From Amphiura filiformis (Eukaryota > Echinodermata > Ophiuroidea > Amphilepidida > Amphiuridae), in NCBI RefSeq assembly GCF_039555335.1, contig NC_092631.1, positions 6,088,481 to 6,152,480 of the forward strand: a stretch of 64,000 nt of DNA, written 5' to 3'. The stretch's first letter is position 1. Every line of letters starts with the position of its first letter. Both the position numbers and the translations under genes were made by a program. Below are positions 52,166-63,302 of this stretch, in pieces. The notes under the pieces are model-generated. The model worked only from the letters and a program-made list of their open reading frames with translations, was not told the origin of the DNA and did no database searches.

Positions 52166-53173
52166 ATGGCTGAAACTAAAATGTCTAAGGTTTACTACAG
52201 TCCGAGAGGGTATTGGAAGGGTGTTTCTGCAATAGACAAGCTGGCGAAAGAGGCTGGAGTGACGAAAGAAAAAGCTAGAAATTTTTTGAAAAAGCAGACT
52301 CAGTGGCAAATTTACCTACCACCTCCAAAGTACATTCCCAGAGCAAAATTTAACGTAAGTGTACCTAATGAAGTTCATCAAGCCGATTTGTTGTTTCTCC
52401 TCACGACAGACCGAGTAAAGGAAAAAAGCTTTACAAGCACGCGTTGACTGTGGTGGATGTCGCGAGCAGATACAAGGAAGCTGAGCCTCTGAGCTCGAAG
52501 GAATCTGGGGAGGTGGCTAAGGCATTTAAGAAAATTTACTCTCGAGTTTTAAAGTGGCCGAAGCTTCTGCAGGTCGATCCTGGAAGAGAATTCATGGGCA
52601 AAGTGAACGAAGTGATAAAAAAGCACAAGGTCGATATCAGAAGAGGGTTGCCTGGTCAACATAGAGCTCAGGCAATTGTTGAAAGATTCAACAGAACTTT
52701 GGCTGAAAGACTGTTTGGTCATCAGTACTGCATGAGGAAATACTGATGGAGGCTCGTGGTCAAAAAATGTGAGGTCTACCGAGTGGGTGGGTAGGCTTCC
52801 GGATGTGATCAGAGCTTTGAACAGCGAAGAGACTCGACTGATAGGAATGAAACCGGTTGATGCTATCAAGAAGAAAAAGATTGAAACGATGTCTTCAGCT
52901 CCACAGAAGTTGAAAAATGAGATTGAAATTCCAGGTAACGTGAGATTGAGATATCTTTACGCTCCCGGAGAGTTGGAGGGAGGTGAGAGAAGATGCATAA
53001 CCGATCCCATTTGGTCTCTGGAAACTTACACGGTTGATAGTATCGTGAGGACACCGGGTGATCCAATTTTGTACTATTCGTCGACGGGAGCACCAAAGAG
53101 AGTGTTTGTTAGACAGGAGCTTATGATAGTTCCCGAGGGTACACAGTTGCCTCCTGACAGAGTTTTGAAGTAA
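52166..53173 (+). pseudogene. INT: Retroviral-type integrase (DDE), frameshifted
   Basis: Starts MAETKMSKVYYSPRGYWKGV; the N-terminal part has a helix-turn-helix-like KLAKEAGVTKEKARNFLKKQ. Catalytic triad by position: D in VHQADLLFL (about 52385), D in LQVDPGREFMGKV (about 52576), E in RAQAIVERFNRTLAERL (about 52681). The C-terminal part (52769-53173) has an SH3-like region and ends RQELMIVPEGTQLPPDRVLK. Frame changes near 52435 and 52745 break the gene. Polinton integrases cut and join element ends, giving the short target duplication. About 335 residues if whole. Confidence 0.9.
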
Positions 53174-53179
53174 AATTTC

Positions 53180-56100
53180 TTATTCAAGTTTTTCAACACA
53201 GTAACCGTGTGCATGTGTGTGAATTTTGTCCTCAAGTATGATTCGTTTGTCATCGTGCGGATCTAGGGCAACTTTGTTGATGGTTTCAGTGTACACCTCG
53301 TGCTTGTAACTCCTAATCACATTCATCTTTCTCATTAGAGGTTTCTCATCGAAGAGACAACGCTCGTAGTCGTCGAAGGTAATTTTTCTTTCAACGACTG
53401 CTTTTTTAACACCCTTACATCTCTTTTCCTCTTTTCCCTCATGCATTCTGTAAGAGTACAACTTTGCTCTGAGACCAACAAATCCGGTGATTTGCTTTCC
53501 TCCGGCTTCGTCTTTGAACATGCCGGGAACTTTTTTGTTCTTTCCGGTCGGAATTTTCGACGGATGATTGACTGGGTAGTTGGATGTGTCAAAAGCTTTT
53601 CCACATCACCCGAAATGTCAGTGTAAAATCCTCAGTCTGAATTTCATAGGTCAGTGAGTCGGTATCAGTCATACAAAGCTTTGCCCTTCCACCATACTTC
53701 CTCTTGATGTAATTGTAGTGGAAGTCATACATCTTTGTCTTTGAGATATCCAGGATACTCATTCCGAGATATATCGGTTTGTTGAAGTACAGTTTGATTT
53801 TTCTCAAGTGAATCGCTACAAGGTTTTCATCAAAGATGGTGTATCGGTCGAAGTTGGGTCTTGAAGTTAATTTCCGAATTTTGGCTAGGCTAGTTACGAG
53901 ATGAACGTTCACTCTGTTTCGAATGTTTTCCATCGTTTTCCCAAAGACGCTGTTGTTCATCAATTTGAAGAAATCCTTCTCAAACTCCGATTTAGCTTTT
54001 GTTCGAAGTCTGGTATTCTTGTCGATGTATGATTTCATGAAGGCTTCCTCTCGGAATTTTATCCCTCTGTGAATCTTGGTCAGTTTGAGACCAAGCTCCA
54101 AGTACTGCTTCAGAGCCTCGTGGTGGACGACGTACTTTTTCTTGTTGTTTAGATTCGGAATTAGTTTTTCCACTTTGTTCACGAGGAGTCTTTCCGGAGC
54201 TAAGGGATAGTCGTTGTGGTGGTCGTGTAGCTCCTTAGGGTATTCCAGATCCACTTCAAGAATGCATGGGGTTTCACCCCAGGAGTCTAGCTGTTTCGGA
54301 GTCATCCACTTGAAATCACCGACCGGGAGCGGTTGACTCATGGCCCATCCGTAGAGGTTGTTTGCGTCGAGGTACTGAATGAACTTGGACTTCTGAGTGG
54401 AATCGAAATCGGATCCCATGTATTTGTTGTTGGCTTTGGAATGTCTGGTAGATATCATGGAAACCCCACCTCTAATTCCTTTTTCGATCATCATAGCCAT
54501 GTCATAATCCGTGAGGAGTTCCAATTTTACACCCGTTGTTTTCAGCATGGCGTCGTAGGACAATCCAGGAGCCGTGTAATACCAACAAGGATCCAGTTCG
54601 TAGTTTTTCAGGCAGACTTTTCTAAAATTTTCGAACACGTCGGCTAAAAGGAGAACGTCCGACTTGAGATACAGATCGTGGTACTCCCTCATGGTTTTCA
54701 TCTTGAAGGTATTCCAAACATTCTGTGCATGCTGATAGTCCTCGTCGGAAATTTCCAATTCGTTGAGCTTGGAGTAAAATGCTTCTTTGGAAGGGAGACT
54801 GGTTTCCTGAAGTTTCTCGAGAGAGTTGACGTGATCGTAAGGGTATACTCCTTTTCTCAAAAGAAGTTCTAACCTTTCATCTTCAAAAAATTTTGAAATT
54901 TCAGAAAATTTTGAAAGATTCGCTACGAGTTTATCCAAGCCAGCAGACAGAAACTTAAAGCTATCAAGAAACCTGATTTCATATTTGATATCGACCGGTT
55001 TAATGCAGTGTAAGTGAGCTGCTCCTAAGAATTCTTTCTTAGGAAATGACACATCAGCTACAGTTGGATTTTTCTTGTCTTTAGGGGTTAGAGGGTCTTC
55101 GCAAATATAGCAGTGAGTGTCTTCCTGATCGATAGGATCTCTTTTTGGAACGAAGGAATTTACCACGATTTTTTTGCTAAAAGAGATGTACTTTTCCTCG
55201 TTGTTTGGAATACAGTCAATTTCACCCTCTGTCTTACCAAGATTTTTGATGAAAAGGTGGGAGTCATAACCCAAAAGGTTGTGAAAAAATACCGGAATGA
55301 ACTTTGGTACTCTGTAAGCAAGATTGCACTGATTGTGAGCAGCTCCTCTGAATTTTCCAGTAAAGTGACAGTGATCTTTAACGGTGTTACTTGGGGTTAG
55401 AGATTTCTTACAAATATGAGTGTGTAGACTTCTCGTAGATCTTTTGTTCTTTGGGACTAATGATCATATTTTTTGCATGTATGTATGGATTGTTTTCCAG
55501 TTTCCAAAACCTGTCGTAAATTTTTTTAATGTTCTCCTCAAGTTTGTTCACGAAAATTTGGGATATGTCCTCATCCTCAGATTGTTTGGTGTATACAACC
55601 GGATCTTGAGAGTACACGAAATCATCGAAACACTTGATGTAGTAGCAAAAGCCCGAAGGTTCGTGCTTTTGGTATTTTGTTGTTTTTTGAAGAACTTCTT
55701 GCTGCCAAGTTTGAATCGGTTTCGTAAAGGATTCAAAGTCGGCGTAGATGACAAATGGGACACTCTGTGACTTGAAAAGGTGTTTAAAATACTGAGTTGG
55801 AAAATCACCGTCTTTTGTTACTTTAGGCATTTCAATTTTCACAGTCTCATAAAGATGGCAGAGATCTTCATGCACTGTTAGACGTTCTTTGGAAGTGAAG
55901 GGTGTGTAGCAGTTTTTGCAGTAGAAGTGTTCTACTTTCTTTTGGTTTTAGTCCATGCAGAAGTCTGCTCATGCTCTTAATCACACAATAGTGCTTGGTT
56001 TCATTGTTTGAAAACAAAAGAAGATCGACGTGATGCTCTCGACCAATGTGGGGGCTCTTTCTTAGGGGAGAGATAAGATGTTCATACCTTGCGTCTCTGC

Positions 56101-57111
56101 ACGAACCCTTTGGAGTAAATCCTGCTACATTTACGGAAATTGTTGGATTGTTCCTTTCAAACTTGTCAATTTCTGAAAGAGGGGTTGGAAATGTGATGTC
56201 ATCCCAGTTGAGGAGATCCGCTTTTGCTTTAAGCTTTTATCAATCCGCTCTGCATTTTGTCAACTGGATTGAGGGTTCGAGTGACAGCCCACTTGAAGCA
56301 CTGATCATCATCATTTTTAAGATTGATGATTGCTTGCTTTTTGGCTAAAAAATCTGGAAGTGGAATAAACGCAGCTCCTTGCATCGGTTGGTACTTGACC
56401 ATGTGAATTTCCAAGGATACGATGGACACAAACACCCAACCACTTCCATTGTTCTGAAACACGTTGATAGTCTCTAAAATTTGACCCGTCGTGGTTTCAT
56501 AAAAATCATTGAGGTTTGTGCCTGCTAGAATTTCCTTCGTGGTAGAACGAAATGCACGACCTATGACAACAGTTTCACCAGTTTGCAGGTTTGTTTTTTC
56601 AAACGTGCACTTGAGAACCAAATGAACTTTTTTCTGTCTGTTGTTTGAAAAAAGGCTGATGATGCTTGGCTTAACGGTTATAAAGAAGGTGTTAGGATCG
56701 TACCCATCGTGTCCACCGATCGTGTACTGTTCGGCGAAGATGTTGAGAGCCGAATCGGTCTTTTTAGTCTTGAATGGATGACGAGGTTCTTTGGAAGGTT
56801 CCTGAACGTCGAGAATGTTCGAGGAAAGGATGTAATTTTCCTTGAGTTTCTCATTGAGAGCATCTTTGCTCAGTTTTGAGTATCCTCGAAGGCCCGCATT
56901 TTTTTGCGAGCGTGTTTAATTCCTTTCTGGTGTACTCCCCTCTTTGTCGTCTTTCTTCATTTTTTGCTTCCTCAATCGCCTTGTAATCCGGAGGAGGCTT
57001 GCTGATTAATTTTCTCAGCTCTTCCTTTTTTAGTTTGGAGTATCCTCGATATCCGTTTTTTCTAGCGTATTCGCGAAATTCTTTCGCGGTTGAAATTTTA
57101 CGAATATTCAT
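53180..57111 (-). pseudogene. POLB: Protein-primed DNA polymerase B, frameshifted
   Basis: Reads right to left. N terminus (57111-56890; ATG after AATAAAGCTAGA) has two SAP-like units (TAKEFREYARKNGYRGYSKL; YTRKELNTLAKK). Then a terminal domain (56621-56229), an exonuclease start VIYADFESF at 55725-55753, and the 561-residue core 55274-53589: zinc-finger-like CYICEDPL...HLHC, polymerase motif A YLDANNLYGWAMSQP (about residue 298), motif B KLMNNSVFGKTMENI (about 435), motif C MTDTDSL (about 534). The C-terminal piece 53521-53180 follows. Frame changes near 56890, 56225, 55890, 55280-55400 and 53560. About 1,300 residues if whole. By family it would copy the element from TIRs using a protein primer. 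Confidence 0.9.
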
Positions 57112-57171
57112 TCTAGCTTTATTCTTTATTATATTATTTTTTAATCAAATTTATTTTTTAAACCAGAATAT

Positions 57172-57486
57172 TTATTTTTCTAAATTAATTTTTTTTTCTG
57201 CTTTCTTTTTAGCATAATATTTTTTAGAAGCCATTTTATATGATTCTTTGTATCTCAAATATAGCTCTTTCGAATATTTAATCGGATTATGCAGTCCAAG
57301 TTCAGTACACAAATTTCCATCATATCGATTAATCATCGTATGATAACCAAAAAATCTATCTGGATTTTTCTTGTAACTAAGTTGAATCCACTGATCCTTG
57401 TAAAATACAAACAAATGCTTGTTTTCAACTTTTGACTCAAGAGTAATATCTTTTTCGATATTGTGATATTTTTTAAACGCTTCCAT
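57172..57486 (-). CDS. Polinton hypothetical protein, 104 aa
   Basis: MEAFKKYHNIEKDITLESKV, then HLFVFYKDQWIQLSYKKNPD, RYDGNLCTELGLHNPIKYSK and a basic C-terminal tail SKKYYAKKKAEKKINLEK. ATG 57486 directly after TATAATAAAAA. Intact frame. The basic tail suggests nucleic-acid binding. It is the gene nearest the right TIR; no family recognised. Confidence 0.6.
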   Translation of the reverse strand: MEAFKKYHNIEKDITLESKVENKHLFVFYKDQWIQLSYKKNPDRFFGYHTMINRYDGNLCTELGLHNPIKYSKELYLRYKESYKMASKKYYAKKKAEKKINLEK

Positions 57487-57551
57487 TTTTTATTATAAAA
57501 TTTTTTAATATACTAATTTTTTTAAATCAAATTTTTGGATTGGCGGTGGGT

Positions 57552-57922
57552 TGAGATGCAGGGGAATTTTTTTTGTGTAATTTGGATTGGGGTGGGTTAA
57601 AATGCAGGGAATTTTGTTTGTGTAATCCTGTGTAAATTGTTTTTTTGTGTAATCCTGTGTTGTTGTTTTTTTTGTGTAATCCTGTGTAAATTGTTTTTCT
57701 GTATAATCCTGAGTAATTTTTTTTGTGGAATTTTTCCCTGTATTTTGCCCTGAAAAAATGACACTAAGGTTAGGGGAGTTCTGTGATTTTACTGTGATTT
57801 GAAGAGTGGAGGTTTACACAGCAGTTACACAGCATTTCTGTGATTTTCTGTGTATTTGATGGTTGGGGGCGATTTACACGGAAAATGACAGAAATGAGCC
57901 CGGATCCCCTCCCCCTACTACT
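57552..57922 (-). repeat. Polinton right terminal inverted repeat
   Basis: 371 bp, the complement of 37032-37395 with few differences, mainly in A/T-run lengths and one 'tgttgttg' change. Ends ...GGATCCCCTCCCCCTACTACT. Confidence 0.95.
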
Positions 57923-57927
57923 TCCTC

Positions 57928-58537
57928 TTTTTATGACATTTTTCAGTACATATCCACAAAAAAGCATATTCCCAAAATTTCAGTTGATTCCGATTTTGCG
58001 TTTGCGAGTTATGCATGATTATGTGTATTACACTACTCCATAGACAATACGTTGTAATTTCGTCCGGGTGCATCAGAACGAAATTCAAATTTCGCGATAT
58101 CTTTGCTAAACGAATTAATCTGCAAGAAATATTTTGTACATGATGATAAACAGTATGTAGCCAGAGTATTCCAGTGATATAAAAATCTCAACTTTTTTTG
58201 AGAAAAGTGGGGGATGAGGCTGTGGATCACTTAAATGCCCTTTGAAGTGAAATAAATTAAAAATTAACACTGACAGTCACAGTGCATGCAATGCAATGCA
58301 GTGTGCATGATGAATCATTGCTTTCCTTTTATCATCATGCATGCATGGCATTGTTAATCATAAATGTTATGTAATATTATAAATTACTAGATTTCGCGGT
58401 TCTCGGGTTGAGCGGTTCCAAACTACTTCGGAACCTATAATCTGAAAACCCATTGTTCGCCTCTTCCAAACCCTGTCCTGCAACCACATCGGAGGACCCA
58501 AAAATACCCGAAATTCTAGTAGTGTCTGTATATACCG
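57928..58537. other. Intron 1 sequence right of the Polinton
   Basis: No gene recognised. 'gcatgcaatgcaatgcagtgtgcatg' near 58283 and 'atcatgcatgcatggc' near 58333 are locally repetitive. Confidence 0.4.
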
Positions 58538-58947
58538 TCAATTCTCGCTATTCACAATAGGCGCCGCAGTTTTGTTGCGATAATCGTGATGTATCATGGG
58601 AAAAGGTCGACATCCAAGTCCGCGCAATACGAATATTACCATGCTATTACATAGGAACACGTGACAATATTTTTTTAGTTTGTCAAAATAAAGGTGTTAC
58701 ACGCGAATCGATACTCAATAAAACTTAATAATGTGATTTGAAATGTGCACAATTAATTTTTTCTCTATCGATTTGTGTGTAATACCGCTATATTGACAAA
58801 CTAAAAATATTGTCACGTGTTCATGTAATAGCATGGTAATATTCAGATTATGCGCGGACTTGATGTCGACTTTTCCCATGTCCTGATACATCACGATTAC
58901 ATCGCAAACCGCTGGCGGCGCCCTTATTGCGAATAGCGAGAATTCAA
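58538..58947. mobile_element. Palindromic MITE, 410 bp
   Basis: The left end TCAATTCTCGCTATTCACAA then TAGGCGCCGC is mirrored by GGCGGCGCCCTTATTGCGAA then TAGCGAGAATTCA. Arms of about 155 bp share 'gtgatgtatca', 'tcgacatc', 'accatgctattaca' and 'cacgtgacaatattttt'. Confidence 0.8.
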
Positions 58948-59039
58948 TCGGGAGAAATGTGAACGCAAACGGGTTACACACGCCCAATAATCTAAGCATA
59001 CGCCTATTGGTCCGATGAGATGCACCTGTTAGTCACTGT

Positions 59040-59165
59040 AATGCTTTCCGATGCTCGCACTGCGCCCGTCGGTACTCCGCGCACTACGCGATACGCACCG
59101 CGAGCACGCGTTATACGCACCGAAACACGCGTTAGCGAGCCACGCGCACGCGATAGCGCGCGGAC
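59040..59165. promoter_or_regulatory. CpG-rich patch next to exon 1
   Basis: Dense CG dinucleotides ('actgcgcccgtcggtactcc', 'gcgcacgcgatagcgcgcgg') in otherwise AT-rich DNA, with internal 'cgatacgcaccgcgagcacgcg' repetition. It may be part of the gene's promoter CpG island, or a simple repeat. Confidence 0.35.
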
Positions 59166-59236
59166 AGAGGACAGACACGCCATAATTAGTATGATTGATA
59201 CTGATGATGAGAAAATGAGGGTTTATTATTACTTAC

Positions 59237-59325
59237 GTAACTACCATTTGCCGACGTGAGGCTATATTACAGAAAGGGTCAATTGTTGACACCTTCTTCT
59301 TTCTCTTGGATTTTATTTTACGCAT
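59237..59325 (-). CDS. CCDC137: CCDC137-like gene, probable exon 1
   Basis: ATG at 59325 opens 29 codons (MRKIKSKRKKKVSTIDPFCN, IASRRQMVV) then a split codon and a GTAAGT donor. A lysine/arginine-rich N terminus fits the family (RSKEKKKV in human). The donor phase (2) is exactly what exon 2 needs, and the sum of exons (921 bp) gives 306 codons plus a stop. CpG-rich sequence at 59040-59165 lies just inside intron 1. The 27.7-kb first intron contains the Polinton. Exon 1 identity rests on phase and composition, not on strong similarity. Confidence 0.55.
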
Positions 59326-60321
59326 TTTGACTGCTGTTTTCGCACAATTTATTTCACTTCGCGTGAGTGACAACTGGCAAATTTGCAATTGCAATCAATT
59401 AGTAGCTCGTCGTACACATGTGCAAATTTCCTAATCGTAGCATGTAGCCTTTAGGGAGTGTTCAAAAATATCTTGGTGGGGTTGGAAAATATGTAGGGTC
59501 ATAAAATTTTGTTTAAAGCCATATTATAACATTTTCAAACAAAATAGATTAGCATTTCTTTGCCATAAAATGTTAGCTTTTACTGTCAGATATATCCCTT
59601 TTATTTTTGAGCCGAACAACTACGGCAAAGCAAAGAAAATTGAATTTACTACCAGCGCACATGTCGCCAATACGTACCACTCCTTCGGTCGTGTTGTGGT
59701 ACGACCCTTTGTTGTGTATATCACCGTCTCGCACGCCGTATACGTACTGTATGTTATGAACATCGTGTATGTGTTCGACTAATAATTCCATCGTAATAAT
59801 AAAGCGCCGGTTCCGGCGTTTTATTCAAAATCTCGGATTTTGACAAAACTACAGCACCTAGAGTCTTGATTTTTGCAGGGTATATTGGTTTAATAAAGTA
59901 CAATTTAATCGTGTAAAAAAGGAATTTTAAAAATTCAGTGAGGGCGTCTTCCTCAGCAAATGTTATAATATGGCTTTAAGATTGCTTATGACAATTGACT
60001 TGATTGTTATTATTAAAAATTGTCTTGTCATATTATTTAAACTGTGTCAATTCCATCTGGTCTCCTCTTTAAATCACTAAAAAGCTACAATATCTTATTT
60101 TGTTTGCTCTTCTTTTAATTTTAATGTTGACATTACTATAGTACAGATTATTATCACATTAGTATATCCGGCCCGGGGTATATATTTTATGACAATTAAA
60201 TCCGATGTGACATTCCAACGAAAGGCAGAACTTGAGCAGTGGACAGAAAGCATGAAATTCACCAACCAAATTTTGCGCTCCACGCACCACTCACCACTGG
60301 CCGGGCCCAGCACAGCAGCCG
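59326..60321. other. Upstream region of the CCDC137-like gene
   Basis: No coding feature supported. 'tacgtaccac...gtggtacgac' near 59670-59705 is a short inverted repeat. Confidence 0.35.
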
Positions 60322-60552
60322 TAGGCCTATGCAGGTTTTCGTGGGGGGGGTGCTGATTTTAAAAAGTGGACTTTTTTCCAAGGGGGTGGGCGATTTTGTG
60401 AAAAGTAGACTTTCTTCCCAAAATTTGGAGCTTATTTATCCCAAAAAAGTGTAAAAAACCTGATTTTTTTTTCGCTACGCTGGCAAATTATGAAATTTTG
60501 GGACTTTTTGTATACTTTTCGCACCCACCGCCCCCCACACGTACGGGCCTGA
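60322..60552. mobile_element. MITE-like repeat, copy 2
   Basis: Shares with 23523-23800, in order, 'aaaagtggacttttttccaa', 'aaaagtagactttcttccca', 'aaaaacctgattttttttt' and the end 'cgtacgggcctg'. Confidence 0.65.
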
Positions 60553-63128
60553 GCACATTGAACTTTTATAGCTTCATTTCGGACTAAAATAGGCAAAAAC
60601 TGTACCGGGTAGTTTTTGTGTGCTTTGCAAAGTCCCAGTAAAATAAAATAATTTTTGGTGTCCCTCGACCCCCTAAATTTTTATGCTTCCGCCGCCAATC
60701 ATAAATGGATGGTTTATCAATACTGGGTTGCATAAACAGAAGATTGGGAGCCACTTTACCATGTTTACAAAATGACAAATTTTCCTTGGAAGGGGTCATG
60801 AATCGTTGGCCATAGTCAATTTTTATGACTCCCTATCACAGGCTAAATTTTTATGACCCCCCTCCCTCCATCTCAGGCTGAAAATTTTTATGACCCCCCA
60901 TTCCACCCACACAGATTCAATTCGCGTTTGATGTGGAACTAAGGCCAAATGCGCAAAAACTTTGATAAGTATTGTGATGTGCCCTGAGTAATTTGATTTA
61001 ATTTAATTATTTAACTTTGTTTACAAGCTGAAAGTATATTTCATGAGATGGGAAACCCCCTTGTACGTGCAAGATAATGGTGTGGAAGGTCATTTTGGAA
61101 TTCCCCCAAATTATTGTAAACAAAGTTAGAGCTATGTTTGGAACTTGGAAATCCCCAGTTCAGTATATTGCACCATAGTCAGAAAAACCCCCCAGGAAGT
61201 GATGTAATGTGAAAGGTGAATGTGTATAATTAATCTTGGGAAATCCCAAGATTGCAGCAATGTTGTGAAAATGTGATTGAAGTAATGGTTTATTAATAGA
61301 TGATGGGTTTTTTGCATGAGTACTGATATAAAAAGCTGGAGGTTTTTGTTGGGACTTGACAGAATGCCGTGGGAGATTGAGAAACTCCACATGTGTGTGA
61401 TGGTCTTCGTGCTTCAAAAAAGAAGTACATTTTAACCAGTTTATATAGCCAATAATTGAGCTAAAGTTAATACAGCAACGAAGAAGACAGCGAGCACACA
61501 AAAGTGCTCTTCCTCATAAAAGGATTAAAAGTTCTTCTGTCAAATTGCTGGAGTTTGCTGGGTTTGTGAAGGCCACGCATCTGTCAAAAAACAGCGGAGC
61601 TGTGTTAAAGAAACCTGTTCCCTGGAAAAAGAGTGATTGGTGAAAGAAACACCATTTTTGAAGAAAGCAGCGCAAGGAGATATATTTGTGAAGAAAGCAG
61701 CGCAAGGAGATATATTTGTCGAGATAGCAGCGCAAAGGAGATTGGAGGAAGCATCATCATTTTCGTATGAGGATTTTATACGCAAGGATTTATAAGTGCA
61801 AGTGTACTATGGACTTCGCTGATTTTCGCAGGACAAGTGAATAAGGATATATTACATCAGTCGTCCAGAACATTGCAAGAACTCCAGGATCACCAACAAG
61901 AAGACAGCTGGTTAAGTACTGATATAGTAAAACTGTCATTGTGTGATTTTATTGTACGCCTATATGCGATATTGTTATTATAGGCTATGTACCAATCATA
62001 CTCTGTTTTCAATTAAAGACTTAGATTATGTTAGCTTAATCAAACAGTGTATTTGTGTTGTGCATTCGTGTGAGTTCGGGTAAAAGGTGAGTTTGGCCTT
62101 GAGTCGGTACGACTCGTAACAGTATATACAATGAAAGTGCACAGTGCGCGCCATGCGGAAATTTTGATATTGTAAGGTAAAACATGACATGGGTACAATT
62201 TAATGAATGCAAGTTTTAGGGCCTACCGGTACTTAGAATCATCAGGAAAGTTGAGAAAGAGGTCTTTCTCTGTGGGTGTAGAATGGACGATGCAGCCTAT
62301 AAGGGGCTGTGCACTATTTATGAGCCCTGGGGAGGGTTACGGGGGGGGCAAGAAATTTTGACGAGCCGAAAGGGAGGGGCAGGCGATTTTTGGCAGGCTG
62401 TTCGGGAATTTTGGTGGCGAGGGCTCATAATTTTTGCCCAGCCGCTAAGTGGTGGTGCAATAATTATCATAGGCCTACCCCAGGGTGGTGAATTCTCAAA
62501 ATGGTCTGCCAAAATCGCTTGCCCCCCCCTCTGGCCGTGCCAAAAATCTTTGCCCCCCTTTTGATGTGCCAAAAACCTTTGCCCCCCCTTTTGATGTGCC
62601 TCTCTGCCCCCCCCCCCCACACCAGCTAGATTTTTGGGAACCTGAATTTAAAACCTTAAATTGTCTTAGGGGCCTATCATATAAAGCGAGTGCAGCGAGT
62701 TTGCATATTTGAACATGTTCCTAGCGTTTTCCTACACCTTTTTAGGGCGTGCCCAAAATAGGCCTACCCCGGTATCTCAGGGTGCCAAAATCGCTTGCCC
62801 CCCCATTTCGACCTGCCAAAATTTTTGCCACCCCCCTATAATTCACCACCTGGGGTTGTACACATAGGCCTAGGCCTAATTATTGCACCACCCTAAGGTC
62901 AAAATAGTTTTGTAGCCTACCTAATAATGGGGGGGGGGGGGGGGGAGTTTTAGGTCCATTAAGAGGGGGTCAAACAGTTTGGGGTTCACAAGGAGTAGGT
63001 TAAAACAAATTTTAAACATGAAAAAATATTTTCTAGCCTCCCCCGAAGTATTTCTGAACACTCCCTAACTGGCCCCATCTGTAACAGAGTGATTGCTCGA
63101 GCGACTGGAAAAGGAGAATACCAGCAAC
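60553..63128. other. Intergenic region between divergent host genes
   Basis: No gene supported. 61661-61740 has three copies of a 30-bp unit 'gaagaaagcagcgcaaggag' + 'atatatttgt'. 62330-62830 is G/C-run-rich dispersed repeat ('ccccccttttgatgtgcc' three times), and a G run of 16 lies near 62931-62946. 'ttgagtcggtacgactcgtaaca' near 62098-62120 might be a decayed LTR edge. Confidence 0.4.
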
Positions 63129-63302
63129 ATGGCGACCGCCATGGCGAGCTGTGATTTCGAAGGCTGGCTATCAGATAAGCTAGAGAAATTAAATATCGAC
63201 CATGAGGTATTTGGAAGCTACATTCTTGGTATTATGGAGTCTGAAGATTCAACAGAGGAAGATAAAACGGAGGCTCTGACAGACATCCTAAGTGAAATAT
63301 CG
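63129..63302 (+). CDS. CCDC43: CCDC43-like gene, exon 1
   Basis: ATG 63129 in a good context (caacATGG). It encodes MATAMASCDFEGWLSDKLEK, LNIDHEVFGSYILGIMESED and EEDKTEALTDILSEIS, then donor GTATGA in phase 0. The pattern FxxWLxxxLExLxxDxxVxGxYILGIxxxE...KxxALxxIL matches the N-terminal domain of animal CCDC43 (human FGSWLDGRLEALGVDRAVYG, from memory). The rest of the gene lies beyond the window. Divergent to the CCDC137-like gene. Confidence 0.85.

Larger units (their letters stand above)
37032..57922. mobile_element. Polinton/Maverick virus-like transposon, 20.9 kb
   Basis: Both ends are present. The left terminal inverted repeat starts AGTAGTAGGGGGAGGGGGAT and the right one ends in its complement ...CCCCCTACTACT, the AG...CT termini known for Polintons. 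A 5-bp direct repeat TCCTC flanks the element (37027-37031 and 57923-57927); Polintons usually make 6 bp, so one base may have changed. Inside are the family hallmarks: protein-primed DNA polymerase B, retroviral-type integrase, packaging ATPase and double-jelly-roll capsid protein. Size (20,891 bp) and TIR length (about 365 bp) are within the family range. It lies in intron 1 of the CCDC137-like gene. Many genes are frameshifted, so this copy is probably no longer functional. Confidence 0.95.

Noticed and set aside
37027-57928. A 6-bp target duplication for the Polinton
   Set aside because: Only TCCTC (5 bp) is identical on both sides; the sixth base differs in either direction, so 5 bp is reported.
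62040-62120. Solo LTR edge around 'gagtcggtacgactcgtaaca'
   Set aside because: No matching second end, primer-binding site or polypurine tract was found.
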